NCBI RefSeq assembly: GCF_000716335.1
Contig: NZ_KL591042.1
Location: 2,121-20,120, forward strand
Direction of reading: 5' to 3'
DNA from: Streptomyces sp. NRRL S-118
GTDB taxonomy: Bacteria > Actinomycetota > Actinomycetes > Streptomycetales > Streptomycetaceae
DNA length: 18,000 bases
A program made the position numbers and the translations under genes. The notes beneath the pieces are model-generated. The model was not told where the DNA came from and searched no databases. It worked only from the letters and a program-made list of their open reading frames with translations. Shown in pieces: positions 7,560 to 15,455 of the stretch (within the stretch, counting starts at the first letter, position 1; the number at the start of each line of letters is the position of its first letter).

Positions 7560-8543
7560 CTACAGCGGCGGGACGACCTCGTCCGCGGGCGGCGGCCCCG
7601 GCGGCGTACCGTCGCCGAACGGCCGGCCGCCCAGCTCCTCGCGGTGGTGCGGTGCGCGCCAGCCCCGCAGGTCGGGGCCGCGCGGCACGATCCGCGTCGG
7701 GTTGATGTCCTCGTGCACCCGGTAGTAGTGCCGCTTGATGTGGTCGAAGTCGACCGTGTCGCCGAAGCCCGGCGTCTGGAACAGGTCACGCGCGTACGCC
7801 CAGAGCACCCGGTCCTCGGTCAGCTTGTTGCGGTTGCACTTGAAGTGGCCGTGGTACACCGCGTCGAACCGTACCAAGGTGGTGAACAGCCGGATGTCGG
7901 CCTCCGTGATGGTGTCGCCCACCAGGTAGCGCTGCCCCGCCAGGTGCTCCGACACCTGGTCGAGCCGCGCGAACAGCCGTGCGTAGGCGGCGTCGTACGT
8001 CTCCTGCCGCTTGGCGAACCCCGCCGCGTACACGCCGTTGTTGATGTCACGGTAGATGCCGTCCATGCGCTCGTCGATCTCGTCGCGCAGTGCCTCCGGG
8101 TACAGGTCGGGGGCTCCCGGACGGTGCAGCGCGCTCCACTCGGTGGCCAGGTCCAGCGTGATCCGCTGGTAGTCGTTGGTCACCAGCCGGCCGCTCGGCA
8201 CGTCCACGATCGCCGGGACACTGATCCCGCCGTCGTACTCCGGCTCCCGCGCGCGGTACGCCTCGCCCAGGAACCGGATGCCCAGCACCGGGTCCCGGTC
8301 GTCCGGGTCCAGCGTGAACCGCCAGCTGCGCTCGTCCTGGACCGGATCGGTCACCGCCAGGGACAGGGCGCCCTCCAGGCCCAGCAGCCGCCGCGCCACC
8401 AGCGAGCGGCTCGCCCACGGGCACGCCCGGCTGACGACCAGCCGGTAGCGGCCCGGCTCGACGGGCCAGCCGTCCCGGCCGTCGGCGGTGACCCGGTCGG
8501 TGAAGTGGCTGGCGGACCGCACCCATTCGGCGGAGTTGCTCAC
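7560..8543 (-). CDS. Glutathionyl-hydroquinone reductase-like GST (Xi class)
   Basis: This 327-residue protein has an N-terminal thioredoxin fold with RYRLVVSRACPWASRSL, where Cys 41 of the CPW motif is the expected nucleophile, and a helical GST C-domain with NNGVYAAGFAKRQETYDAAY, YLVGDTITEADIRLFTTLVRFDAVYHGHFKCN and RDLFQTPGF. These are the marks of the YqjG/ECM4 family, which reduces glutathionyl-(hydro)quinones. The C-terminal 40 residues are Pro/Gly rich. I chose GTG 8543 because AGGAAGG (8552-8558) sits 8 nt upstream; an in-frame GTG at 8552 overlaps that site. Actinobacteria normally make mycothiol rather than glutathione, so the physiological thiol is uncertain. The gene follows the XRE regulator on the same strand (76-nt gap) and is convergent with the ALDH. 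Confidence 0.93.
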   Translation of the reverse strand: MSNSAEWVRSASHFTDRVTADGRDGWPVEPGRYRLVVSRACPWASRSLVARRLLGLEGALSLAVTDPVQDERSWRFTLDPDDRDPVLGIRFLGEAYRAREPEYDGGISVPAIVDVPSGRLVTNDYQRITLDLATEWSALHRPGAPDLYPEALRDEIDERMDGIYRDINNGVYAAGFAKRQETYDAAYARLFARLDQVSEHLAGQRYLVGDTITEADIRLFTTLVRFDAVYHGHFKCNRNKLTEDRVLWAYARDLFQTPGFGDTVDFDHIKRHYYRVHEDINPTRIVPRGPDLRGWRAPHHREELGGRPFGDGTPPGPPPADEVVPPL

Positions 8544-8619
8544 GGTGCCCACCTTCCTCGCGACGGCACACGGAACAACGGGTACCCGGTCGCCACGCCG
8601 CGTATCGCGGGTTCACCCC

Positions 8620-9447
8620 TCACGCGTCGGCCGGGGCGCGCAGCGCCGGAACCTGCCTCCGGCGGCGCTCCCCGGGGTGGAAGTTCAGCAGGATCATGCG
8701 GGCGCCGGGCGCCGCGAGCGGCTGGGCCGCGCACATGGTCACCCATCCGGGGCCCAGCTCCGCGTGGCGCACGGGCCGCTCGTCGCCGTCCAGCCGGATG
8801 CGGCAGCTCGCCGATTCGTAGATGGCCGCGGCGACGGGGTCGGCCAGCACGTCGCGCACGATGCCGCGCAGCGTCCGGTCGCCGGGGTCGGCGGCGAGCG
8901 CGACCCGCAGCTGCGGCAGCAGCAGGGGGGCCCACGCGGTCTCCCAGTCCGTCAGCACGGTGCGCGCCTCCGGCTCCACCGCCATCCACCGCATGGTGTT
9001 GGCGGGCACCTCACGCCGGGGGAACAGCGCCTCGAACGGCGCGTTGTGGGCGAGCAGGTTCCACGACCGGTCGTTGATGTAGGCCATCTGGGAGAAGGCG
9101 TCGAGCGCCGCCTGCCAGGCGCCGGGGATCTCCTCGCCCGACCGTGCGTTGAGCGGATACGGCGGGTCCTGGCCCAGGGCGTACCGGTACAGCGCGATCC
9201 ACTCCTGCTCGTCCATGCCGAACAGCCGGGCAACGTCCTGCAGCAGGCCGACCGGGGGGTTGGCGTAACGGCCTGATTCCAGACGGCCGTACGTGTCCGG
9301 GGCGCGGTGCAGGAGCTGGTCGATCTGCGCCTGGGACAGACCCGGCGCGCGCCGGCCCTGCCGGGTCGGACGGGACAGGCCGTGGCTCTCCGGCTCGATC
9401 CTCGCGCGGCGCTCCCGCAGCAGACAGCGCAGTGCCACCTTGTCCAT
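8620..9447 (-). CDS. XRE-family regulator with MmyB-like ligand-binding domain
   Basis: This 275-residue protein has an HTH at about residues 36-76 (GLSQAQIDQLLHRAPDTYGR, then LESGRYANPP and LQDVARLFGM). A longer C-terminal domain (about 100-265) has WNLLAHNAPFEALFP, NTMRWMAVEPEARTVL, LPQLRVALAADPGD and the closing GARMILLNFHP. This is the arrangement of the large actinobacterial family named after MmyB, whose C-domain is PAS-like and may bind a fatty acid or other small ligand. ATG 9447 has GGGGGAAG nearby upstream. The HTH is preceded by an Arg-rich stretch (RPTRQGRRAP). It is likely to regulate itself, the GST gene behind it, or a divergent target; no clear operator was identified. Confidence 0.92.
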   Translation of the reverse strand: MDKVALRCLLRERRARIEPESHGLSRPTRQGRRAPGLSQAQIDQLLHRAPDTYGRLESGRYANPPVGLLQDVARLFGMDEQEWIALYRYALGQDPPYPLNARSGEEIPGAWQAALDAFSQMAYINDRSWNLLAHNAPFEALFPRREVPANTMRWMAVEPEARTVLTDWETAWAPLLLPQLRVALAADPGDRTLRGIVRDVLADPVAAAIYESASCRIRLDGDERPVRHAELGPGWVTMCAAQPLAAPGARMILLNFHPGERRRRQVPALRAPADA

Positions 9448-9829
9448 GACGGTTCTTCCCCCAAGGGACCGGGCGGCGGCCTCGCGTTCGCCGGTGCCGC
9501 CGCGGTGATGAACGGTTCCTGATCAGCCCTGTGCGCGGCCGGGCGGGCCGGTCACCGCCGGGGTACGGGCGGCGGCCGGAGACGGGACCGGAAGCGGAGC
9601 CGCCCCGGTGCGGGCACGGCGTACGGGCTGCTGCATGGAGTGCGTCCGTTCATGGGCATACGGCGGTACGGCGAGGGGGCCCGGCCCGGGCGCCCGCGAA
9701 GCGGGCGGGGTGCCGGGAGCGTCGCACCGCTACGCTGGCCCGTCGGACGCCGACGATCAAGAGCCTGCCCGGTGCGTACATGCGCACGGCGCACACACGC
9801 AGCCGCACGGCAGCCGCGAGGGGAGAAGG
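9448..9829. promoter_or_regulatory. Divergent promoter region with a perfect inverted repeat
   Basis: This 382-bp spacer separates the starts of the XRE regulator (-) and the PLD-like/LuxR regulator (+). I see no convincing gene in it. It contains CGCCCGC-GAA-GCGGGCG (9691-9707), a perfect 7-bp inverted repeat, and TACGCT at 9731-9736, a plausible Streptomyces -10 for the rightward gene, giving a leader of about 90 nt. CTGATCAG (near 9520) is a short palindrome on the XRE side. None is proven; the repeat could be an operator for either regulator. Confidence 0.4.
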
Positions 9830-10885
9830 GTGAGGGACAGGGACGACTCCGTGAGCGTCGAGGTGCCGGTGCTGTCCGCGGCCGCGCGGGCGCTGTACGC
9901 CCGGATCACCCGCGGCGAGCCCGCCGGGCACGCGGACGGCGCCGCGCTGGACGAGCTGGTGGACTGGCACCTGGTCGCCGTCGACCCGGACGGGGCTCGG
10001 GCCCCCATCGCCCTCGACCCGCAGGAGGCGGGCCGCCGCCGGCTCGACGACGAGCTGCGGGACATGGCTGCCCGGGCGGCGCGGACGGCCGCGATACCCG
10101 CCCTCGCCGACGAACTCGGCGTCCACTTCGAGCGCGCCAAGTGGCGCTCCGGATCCAGCAGCGAGTTCCTCGCCGAGCCGGAACAGGTCGACGCCCGCAT
10201 CGGCGAGGCCGTAGGCGGCGCGGAGACCGAGCTGTGGACCGCCCGGCCCCGCCGTCCGCGCAGCCCCGAGCTCATCGAGAGCACCATGGCGCACGAGGCC
10301 GAGGCGCTCGCCCGCGGGGTGCATGTGCGCACCCTGTGCCACGACAGCGAGCGCGACGATCCGCGCACCCGCGCCTGGGTGACCGCCATGACCGCGCAGG
10401 GCGGCCGGTTCCGCACGCTCGCCGCGCCGTTCCAGCAGTGCGTCGTCGTGGACCGGCGCCAGGCGTTCATCCCCGACCACGTCGTCAACTCCAGCCCCAG
10501 TCACGCGGCCTGGCACGTCGTGGACCGCGCCCTGGTCGCGTACATCGCCGAGGGCTTCGCCGAGGCGTGGCGCCGCGCCGACATCTGGCACGGCGACCCC
10601 GAGCCGGGCAGACCCGACGACGGCGGCAGCGGACTCACCCGCCGGCAGCGGGAGATCCTCATGGACACGGCCGCCGGCATCGACCAGCGCATCACCGCCC
10701 GCCGGCTGGGCATCGGCCTGCGGACCCTGAGCAAGGAACTCGGCGACCTCCGCGCCCGCTGGGGCGTGTCGACCCTCGCCGCCCTCTCCTACCAGTGGGC
10801 CCTGTCCGCGGAGCGGCAGCAGCCGCACCACGACGACCCGGCCACCGGCGCACGCTCCGGGACCGGCTCCGCGCCCGGACCGTGA
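9830..10885 (+). CDS. Regulator with PLD-like central domain and C-terminal LuxR-type HTH
   Basis: This 351-residue protein starts at GTG 9830 behind GAGGGGAGAA; GTG 9851 is a shorter option. The N-terminal portion (to about 100) resembles a winged-helix or TrmB-like unit (LSAAARALYARITRGEPAG, LDELVDWHLVAVD). Residues about 115-250 look like the phospholipase-D-like sensory fold found in TrmB relatives: EQVDARIGEAVGGAETELW, HEAEALARGVHVRTLCHD, GGRFRTLAAPFQQCVVVDRR and AFIPD. No HKD catalytic pair is visible, so this is a non-enzymatic fold. Residues about 265-330 are the HTH: SGLTRRQREILMDTAAGIDQ and ITARRLGIGLRTLSKELGDL. This layout is common in Streptomyces regulators of unknown ligand. The gene is convergent with the VMAP operon and divergent from the XRE gene. 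Confidence 0.88.
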   Translation: MRDRDDSVSVEVPVLSAAARALYARITRGEPAGHADGAALDELVDWHLVAVDPDGARAPIALDPQEAGRRRLDDELRDMAARAARTAAIPALADELGVHFERAKWRSGSSSEFLAEPEQVDARIGEAVGGAETELWTARPRRPRSPELIESTMAHEAEALARGVHVRTLCHDSERDDPRTRAWVTAMTAQGGRFRTLAAPFQQCVVVDRRQAFIPDHVVNSSPSHAAWHVVDRALVAYIAEGFAEAWRRADIWHGDPEPGRPDDGGSGLTRRQREILMDTAAGIDQRITARRLGIGLRTLSKELGDLRARWGVSTLAALSYQWALSAERQQPHHDDPATGARSGTGSAPGP

Positions 10886-10894
10886 TCACTTTTT
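10856..10894 (+). terminator. Candidate terminator at the end of the LuxR-type regulator gene
   Basis: TCCGGG (10856-10861) and CCCGGA (10874-10879) form a perfect 6-bp stem with a 12-nt loop, overlapping the last codons. It is followed after about ten bases by TTTTT (10890-10894). The gap between stem and T-run is longer than ideal. Confidence 0.35.
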
Positions 10895-11170
10895 CACCGA
10901 AGAACCATCAGAAGAAAAACCGCCGGATGTGCGGCATCCTGGACCAGCCGACCGGCCCGTCCCCGTGGGACAGCGCCGGTCCGCGCAAGCCGCTATTACG
11001 GGGGGCGTTACCCGCGCCTCATGCCGGAACCGGGCAGAGCAGGGCACGGGCAGCGTGCCCTGCCGGGCATCGCGCGGGTACCGCAAGGTCGCTGCCAGGG
11101 CCTTGACGGAACGCAGAGCCGAGCCGTCGTTACGCTCCCCGTGATAGGGCACTCACCGTCCCGGGGGAGC
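10886..11170. other. Convergent spacer with a short A/T-rich island
   Basis: This 285-bp stretch lies between two convergent stops. Its first 35 bases (TTTTTCACCGAAGAACC and on through AGAAGAAAAACC) are the most A/T-rich run in the window. A short open frame begins at ATG 10927 (59 codons) and another runs leftward from 11152 (88 codons); neither has a recognisable domain or clear ribosome binding site, so I call no gene. GGGGAG-CTCA-CTCCCC (11164-11179) is a 6-bp hairpin straddling the stop of the vWA gene and may mark its 3' end. Confidence 0.4.
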
Positions 11171-14095
11171 TCACTCCCCGCCGGTCTCCGGCGTGAACGG
11201 CACGTCCTCCGGAAGTGAGGCGTGCGTGAGGAGCCCCCCGTCCGGCACGTCCACCGGGTGCGGCGCCAGCACCCGGCGCGTCCGCAGCGTGACCCGCGCC
11301 GGGATGTACTCCAGGAACGACCGGGCGAACCACGGGTGCACCTGGTTCCTCGTGGCGAGGACCAGATGGACGCCGAGCCGGCCCCCCGACCGCGCGGCCC
11401 GCAGCAGCACGCTGCTCAGCTCCGGCTGCCGGGGCAGGATCTCCGTCACCTCGTCCATGACCACGACCAGCCGCGGCAGGGCCGGCGGGCCGGATGCCGC
11501 GGTGTGCTGCGCCTCGTACGCCCCGAAGTCCGGGCACCCGGCCGAGCGCAGCGCGCCCTCGCGCACGGTCAGCTCGGCGGCGAGCGCCTCCCGCAGGTCC
11601 AGCGCCCGGGCCGGCACGGTCGACAGCCCCAGGGCGGCCACGCCGGTGACCGGCCGCCGGGCGTACCGCTCCAGACCGCTGCGGCCGGTGAAGTCGGCGA
11701 GCAGCAGACGGACGCCGTCCGCCGGGCCGTTCGCGGTCAGCTGGCGCAGCAGGGCGCCCAGCAGCCCGCGCCGGCCGGCGTCCAGGGCGCCCTGGCACAG
11801 CACGTGCGGACCCTGGCCGCCGGCCTCCGGGCCCGCCATGTCGAGGCGTACCGGCCGGCCGGTCGGGCCACGTCCCAGGAGCAGGCGCAGCCCGGGCCGG
11901 TGGGTCCGCCGGTGGTGCGCGATGCCGTCGAGGGCGCGCCGGACCTCCTCGGCGGTGGGGCGCTGCCCGGGCACCGTGTCGACGCAGTCGAGCAGGACGT
12001 CGGAGAGCCGGGGGTCGAGGGCCGGCGGCGTCTCCCGCGCGTCGTCCCGCCGGTCGCCCGCCCAGTCGCCGGAGGCGGCCGCGAGCAGGATCGCGCCCAT
12101 GGACCACACGTCGGACGCCGGGGTCGGCGGCGCCGCGTGGTCCGGCAACTCGGGCGCGCGGTAGGTGTGTTCCTGACGGAAGAGCCGGCGGTACCGGCTC
12201 GGCCGGCCCGCCACGGTGGCGGTCAGCCAGCCCGTGATCCGCACCTCTCGGCCGGCGACGAGCACGCACTGCGGCATGAGCGAGCCGTGGACCAGCCCCT
12301 TGCCGTGCGCCCGGGCCAGTCCGTCGGCGAACCGGCGCGCGACGGTCAGCAGGCCGTCCTCGTGCAGCGGGCCGTAGCGCCGGACGAACCGCCGCAGGTG
12401 GGGTGCGGGCCCGGGGTCCTCCTCGTCGTCCCGCGCGCACTCGACGGCCGCCCAGGGGAGGGCGGCGGTGACGTCGTGGGCGAGCAGCCGCGGCGCGTGG
12501 ACACCGTCCATCCGGCTCAGCGCGATGACCTCACGCGCCATCAGGTCGGTGTCGTGCAGCGCGGCGTCCTCGAGCCGACGGACGATCACGGGCCTGCCGC
12601 CCCGGTCGTGCGCCAGGTACAGCCCGATCCCGGGCCGGCCCCGCCCGTACTCGGCGACCACCGTGTACGGCAGCGCGCCGGCTCCCTCGAACCGGGGGTC
12701 ACCGGGGTGCACGGGCATCCAGCCCTCGGCCCACAGCCGCGGCGGCAGGCCCGGCTGCGGCTGCGGCGCGGGCTGTGCTCCCGTGTGCGGGTCCCGGCCG
12801 GGTTGCGCGGCCGCGGGCACGGACACGCCGAGCCGGCGCATCACCCGCTCGTCCACCCAGCCGAAGGGCCGCGGCCCGGCCGCCGGCACCGCCTCCGGAC
12901 CTTCCGGGTGCGGCAGCCAGGCCGGGAAGTCGGCGGAGTGGCCGGCCAGTTCGGTCAGCCGCGCGGTCACCGACCGGGTGGTGCGCAGCAGGTCGGCGGG
13001 CGGCACGGTGCCGAGCAGGATCCGCCGGGTGTCCTCGCGGAAGTCGAACTCGCGGTGCTGCGGCAGGGCGTGCGGATCCTCCTCGCGGTGCATCAGCCCG
13101 CCGAGGAACACCTCCGCCAGGTGCGTGGTGTCCACCGCCGGCGTCATCGCGCTCTGCACCAGCCGCATCACCGGCACCGGCAGCGGCGCCACCGCCGCGA
13201 GATGCGCGGCCAGCCGGTACGCCTCCGGTGACGCCGCCTCCCGGAACCGCAGCACCGCGTCCCCGGACGACGACCCCACGGAGCGCCATGGAGCGGCAGC
13301 GCTGCCGGACGACGGACCGGCCGCGCTCCGCGGGCGCGCCAGCAGCGGCAGGACGGCACGGCCGCCGGGTGAACCCACCAGCTCCGCCCACGCGCCGACC
13401 GACTCGGGCGTCGCCTCCAGGACCGGGACGGGGATGCCGTCGAAGGGCGCCAGCTCCGGCGGCAGCACCGGGTCGGCGACGATCCAGGAGCTGCCCGCCG
13501 CGCCCCGGCGGCGCGTGGTGACCTGCCACCGCTCGGCGCGGATGCCGGAACCGTCCCACAGCCGCGGCGGCAGCACCTGGAGCACCGCGGCCGGGCCGGT
13601 GGCGGCCGCCCGTTCCAGTGCGGCGTGCATCCGGCCGTCGCGCCACGCCGCACCCACCCCGTCGCTCACCACCAGCAGCAGCGTGGTGCCCGACGGGTCG
13701 CCGACGGTGGACATCGACAAGGTGGCCCGGCCGTCCGCGAACGGCCGGTGGCGCAGCAGCGGACCGTCCGCGCAGCGGCTGTCCAGGCCGTACACACGGA
13801 CGTCGCGGAACGCCCCGCTGCGCTCCATCAGCAGCCGGACCTCGGCCGCCAGCCGCTGCCACAGCAGCATGGACACCCCGTCGTCGACCAGGACCACCAG
13901 GTCCAGCCAGCGGGTCACGGCGGGCCGCAGCACCGCGTCCGGCAGGCCGGTCTCGGCCATGACCGCGACCGTGGCCGCCACGTCGAGCTCCCGGCGCGCC
14001 GCGTCGGGGCGCCGGTGCTTCAGCGGCCGCAGCGCACGCCCCAGCCGCAGCTCGGCCGTGCCCAGCGCCTTGACCCCCGGGGCGCGGACCGGCAT
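11171..14095 (-). CDS. SAV_2336-type vWA protein fused to a pseudokinase and an FtsK-like module
   Basis: The 974 residues from ATG 14095 contain three parts. (a) Residues 15-400: SAV_2336-type region starting LGRALRPLKHRRPDA, with a vWA-like domain (RWLDLVVLVDDGVSM, 62-76; LLLVVSDG, 139-146) and a helical segment (LAAHLAAVAPLPVPVMRLVQ). The MIDAS DxSxS motif reads D71-D-G73-V-S75, so its first Ser is Gly. (b) Residues 476-728: a protein-kinase fold lacking catalytic residues: VAIK is VIVR (R506), HRD is HGS (603-605), DFG is GWL (622-624), while APE (647-649) and SDVWSMG (661-667) remain. (c) Residues 736-960: an FtsK/EccC-like domain (LLLADFTG, LPRLVVVMDEVTEI, GVHLVLATR) whose Walker A reads GALDAGRR (769-776), Lys replaced by Arg. 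It is probably a non-catalytic scaffold. The upstream N-terminal part is in another frame (see 14096-14369). Confidence 0.88.
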   Translation of the reverse strand: MPVRAPGVKALGTAELRLGRALRPLKHRRPDAARRELDVAATVAVMAETGLPDAVLRPAVTRWLDLVVLVDDGVSMLLWQRLAAEVRLLMERSGAFRDVRVYGLDSRCADGPLLRHRPFADGRATLSMSTVGDPSGTTLLLVVSDGVGAAWRDGRMHAALERAAATGPAAVLQVLPPRLWDGSGIRAERWQVTTRRRGAAGSSWIVADPVLPPELAPFDGIPVPVLEATPESVGAWAELVGSPGGRAVLPLLARPRSAAGPSSGSAAAPWRSVGSSSGDAVLRFREAASPEAYRLAAHLAAVAPLPVPVMRLVQSAMTPAVDTTHLAEVFLGGLMHREEDPHALPQHREFDFREDTRRILLGTVPPADLLRTTRSVTARLTELAGHSADFPAWLPHPEGPEAVPAAGPRPFGWVDERVMRRLGVSVPAAAQPGRDPHTGAQPAPQPQPGLPPRLWAEGWMPVHPGDPRFEGAGALPYTVVAEYGRGRPGIGLYLAHDRGGRPVIVRRLEDAALHDTDLMAREVIALSRMDGVHAPRLLAHDVTAALPWAAVECARDDEEDPGPAPHLRRFVRRYGPLHEDGLLTVARRFADGLARAHGKGLVHGSLMPQCVLVAGREVRITGWLTATVAGRPSRYRRLFRQEHTYRAPELPDHAAPPTPASDVWSMGAILLAAASGDWAGDRRDDARETPPALDPRLSDVLLDCVDTVPGQRPTAEEVRRALDGIAHHRRTHRPGLRLLLGRGPTGRPVRLDMAGPEAGGQGPHVLCQGALDAGRRGLLGALLRQLTANGPADGVRLLLADFTGRSGLERYARRPVTGVAALGLSTVPARALDLREALAAELTVREGALRSAGCPDFGAYEAQHTAASGPPALPRLVVVMDEVTEILPRQPELSSVLLRAARSGGRLGVHLVLATRNQVHPWFARSFLEYIPARVTLRTRRVLAPHPVDVPDGGLLTHASLPEDVPFTPETGGE

Positions 14096-14369
14096 CGCCG
14101 GGACGCCGGGCCCGGTGCCGGCGGGCGGCGCGGACGCGGTCCTCCTGCCCGGCCGGGCCGTCCGCCGGCCTCCGGACCTGAGCGGGCCCCGTGCCGTCCT
14201 GTGCGGGCACTTGGGACGGCGGTTGTGCGCCCGGTCCCGCCCTGGAGCCGCCCAGCGCGGCCGCGGCCGCCGGAGGCAGCCGTTCCGCCAGCCAGAGCGC
14301 GTCCAGCAGCTCCTCGGCCGACAGTTCCGCCCCGCTTCCCGCGAGGACGTCCCGCACCCGGTCGAGCAC
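14096..14369 (-). pseudogene. Displaced N-terminal segment of the vWA-pseudokinase gene (frameshift)
   Basis: From GTG 14369, three bases after the MoxR stop, the sequence reads LDRVRDVLAGSGAELSAEEL and DALWLAERLPPAAAAALGG, then a Pro/Gln-rich linker to about GPAGQED. That beginning is what SAV_2336-type proteins normally have (a helical 'E-E-L-A-D-A-L-W-L-A' unit). Near 14130-14165 the sensible frame changes by one base to TASAPPAGTGPGVPAMPVRA, which runs into the main protein. One extra base (or two missing) explains it. Without the shift, translation from 14369 would miss the vWA, pseudokinase and FtsK parts, and the ATG at 14095 has no good ribosome binding site. The intact protein would be about 1,065 residues. 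Confidence 0.7.
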
Positions 14370-14372
14370 CGG

Positions 14373-15398
14373 TCACACCGTCCCGCCGAGCCGGTGCAGC
14401 ACGGCGTCCAGCAGCCCGTCGGCGTCCAGATCCACCCCGCCCCGGCGCAGGAACACCGCGTTCAGCAGCTGGTCCGTGGCCAGTTCACCGCGGGCCCTGC
14501 GGGCCAGGAACGCGCGCATGAGGTCGTCCACGCTCTCCAGGCCGCCGTCCGCCGCGGACCCGGCGCACTCCAGGTGGGCGCGGACGATCTCACGCAGCCG
14601 CTCCTCGTCGGGCTCCGGAAGGTCGAGCCGCACGCAGCGGCGCAGGAAGGCGGGCGGGAAGTCCCGCTCGCCGTTGCTGGTGATGACGACGACGGGGAAC
14701 TCCGAGCAGCACACCCGTCCCCGGTCGACCTCCGTCCAGGAGTGCGGATCGGCCGTCATCACCCGTACCCGGGCCTGCTCCTCGGGCAGCCGGGCGAGTT
14801 CCGGGATCTCGAACTCGCCCTCCTCGAAGACGTTCAGCAGGTCGTTGGGCAGGTCGACGTCACCCTTGTCGAGCTCGTCGACGAGCAGCACCCGCGGCCG
14901 CGGGGACGGCACGAGCGCCGTGCCGAGCGGACCCAGGCGGACATACGAACCGATGCCCGGGCCGTCGTCCGGCACGGCACCGTCGTCGCGGTCCCGCCGC
15001 AGGTTCGTCTCGCGGAGCCGGCCGATCGCGTCGTACCGGTAGAGCGCGTCCTGCAGCGTCGTCCGGCTGTTGACCGGCCAGTGCAGCACCCGGCCCAGCG
15101 ACAGTTCGTGCGCGACGGCGTGCGCCAGCGACGACTTGCCGGTTCCGGGCTGCCCCGTGACCAGCAGGGGCCGCCGCAGCAGCAGCGCGGCGCTGACGAC
15201 GTCCGCCTCGGCCGGACCGATGAGGTACGGGCGCGGGCGGCGCGTCCCGCCGTCCGCCGCGCCCCCGAACCGCCGCCACGGTGGCGCCTGGGGGAACTCC
15301 GTCGTACGGGCCCGGCCGTCGCCACGGAACAGCCGCCACCCCGCGGGGCCGCCGCCGTCACCGTCTCCGCGTCCCGCACCGGGACCTGTGGTCGTCAT
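14373..15398 (-). CDS. MoxR-family AAA+ ATPase of the VMAP system
   Basis: This 341-residue protein starts at ATG 15398 (GGAAGCGGA upstream; MTTTGPGAG resembles relatives); ATG 15425 in frame adds nine residues. After a Gly-rich start, WRLFRGDG and PPWRRF lead into YLIGPAEADVVSAALLLRRP. Walker A is GQPGTGKS (82-89), Walker B VLLVDELDK (Asp 174, Glu 175), sensor 1 VVVITSN (Asn 242) and LRRC supplies the arginine finger (253-254). NSRTTLQDALYRYDAIGRL is the signature I associate with MoxR proteins next to VMAP genes. All ATPase residues are intact, so this is the motor of the operon and likely remodels its vWA or VMAP partners. The stop is 3 nt from the next gene's GTG and the start about 57 nt from the upstream stop, so it is co-transcribed. 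Confidence 0.95.
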   Translation of the reverse strand: MTTTGPGAGRGDGDGGGPAGWRLFRGDGRARTTEFPQAPPWRRFGGAADGGTRRPRPYLIGPAEADVVSAALLLRRPLLVTGQPGTGKSSLAHAVAHELSLGRVLHWPVNSRTTLQDALYRYDAIGRLRETNLRRDRDDGAVPDDGPGIGSYVRLGPLGTALVPSPRPRVLLVDELDKGDVDLPNDLLNVFEEGEFEIPELARLPEEQARVRVMTADPHSWTEVDRGRVCCSEFPVVVITSNGERDFPPAFLRRCVRLDLPEPDEERLREIVRAHLECAGSAADGGLESVDDLMRAFLARRARGELATDQLLNAVFLRRGGVDLDADGLLDAVLHRLGGTV

Positions 15399-15455
15399 CT
15401 GGTGTCCGCTTCCGTTCTTCCGCATGCTTCTTCCGCCAGGCCCGCCGGGCCGGGA

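Noticed and set aside
11103..11136. TTGACG ... TACGCT as a rightward promoter
   Set aside because: The spacing is 22 nt, too long for a standard promoter, and no gene follows on that strand.
10886..11152. Leftward 88-codon and rightward 59-codon frames in the convergent spacer
   Set aside because: No recognisable domain, no good ribosome binding site and no coding-like composition.
12000..12700. Active Ser/Thr kinase (PknB-like)
   Set aside because: The catalytic Lys, HRD Asp and DFG are all missing, so it is called a pseudokinase.
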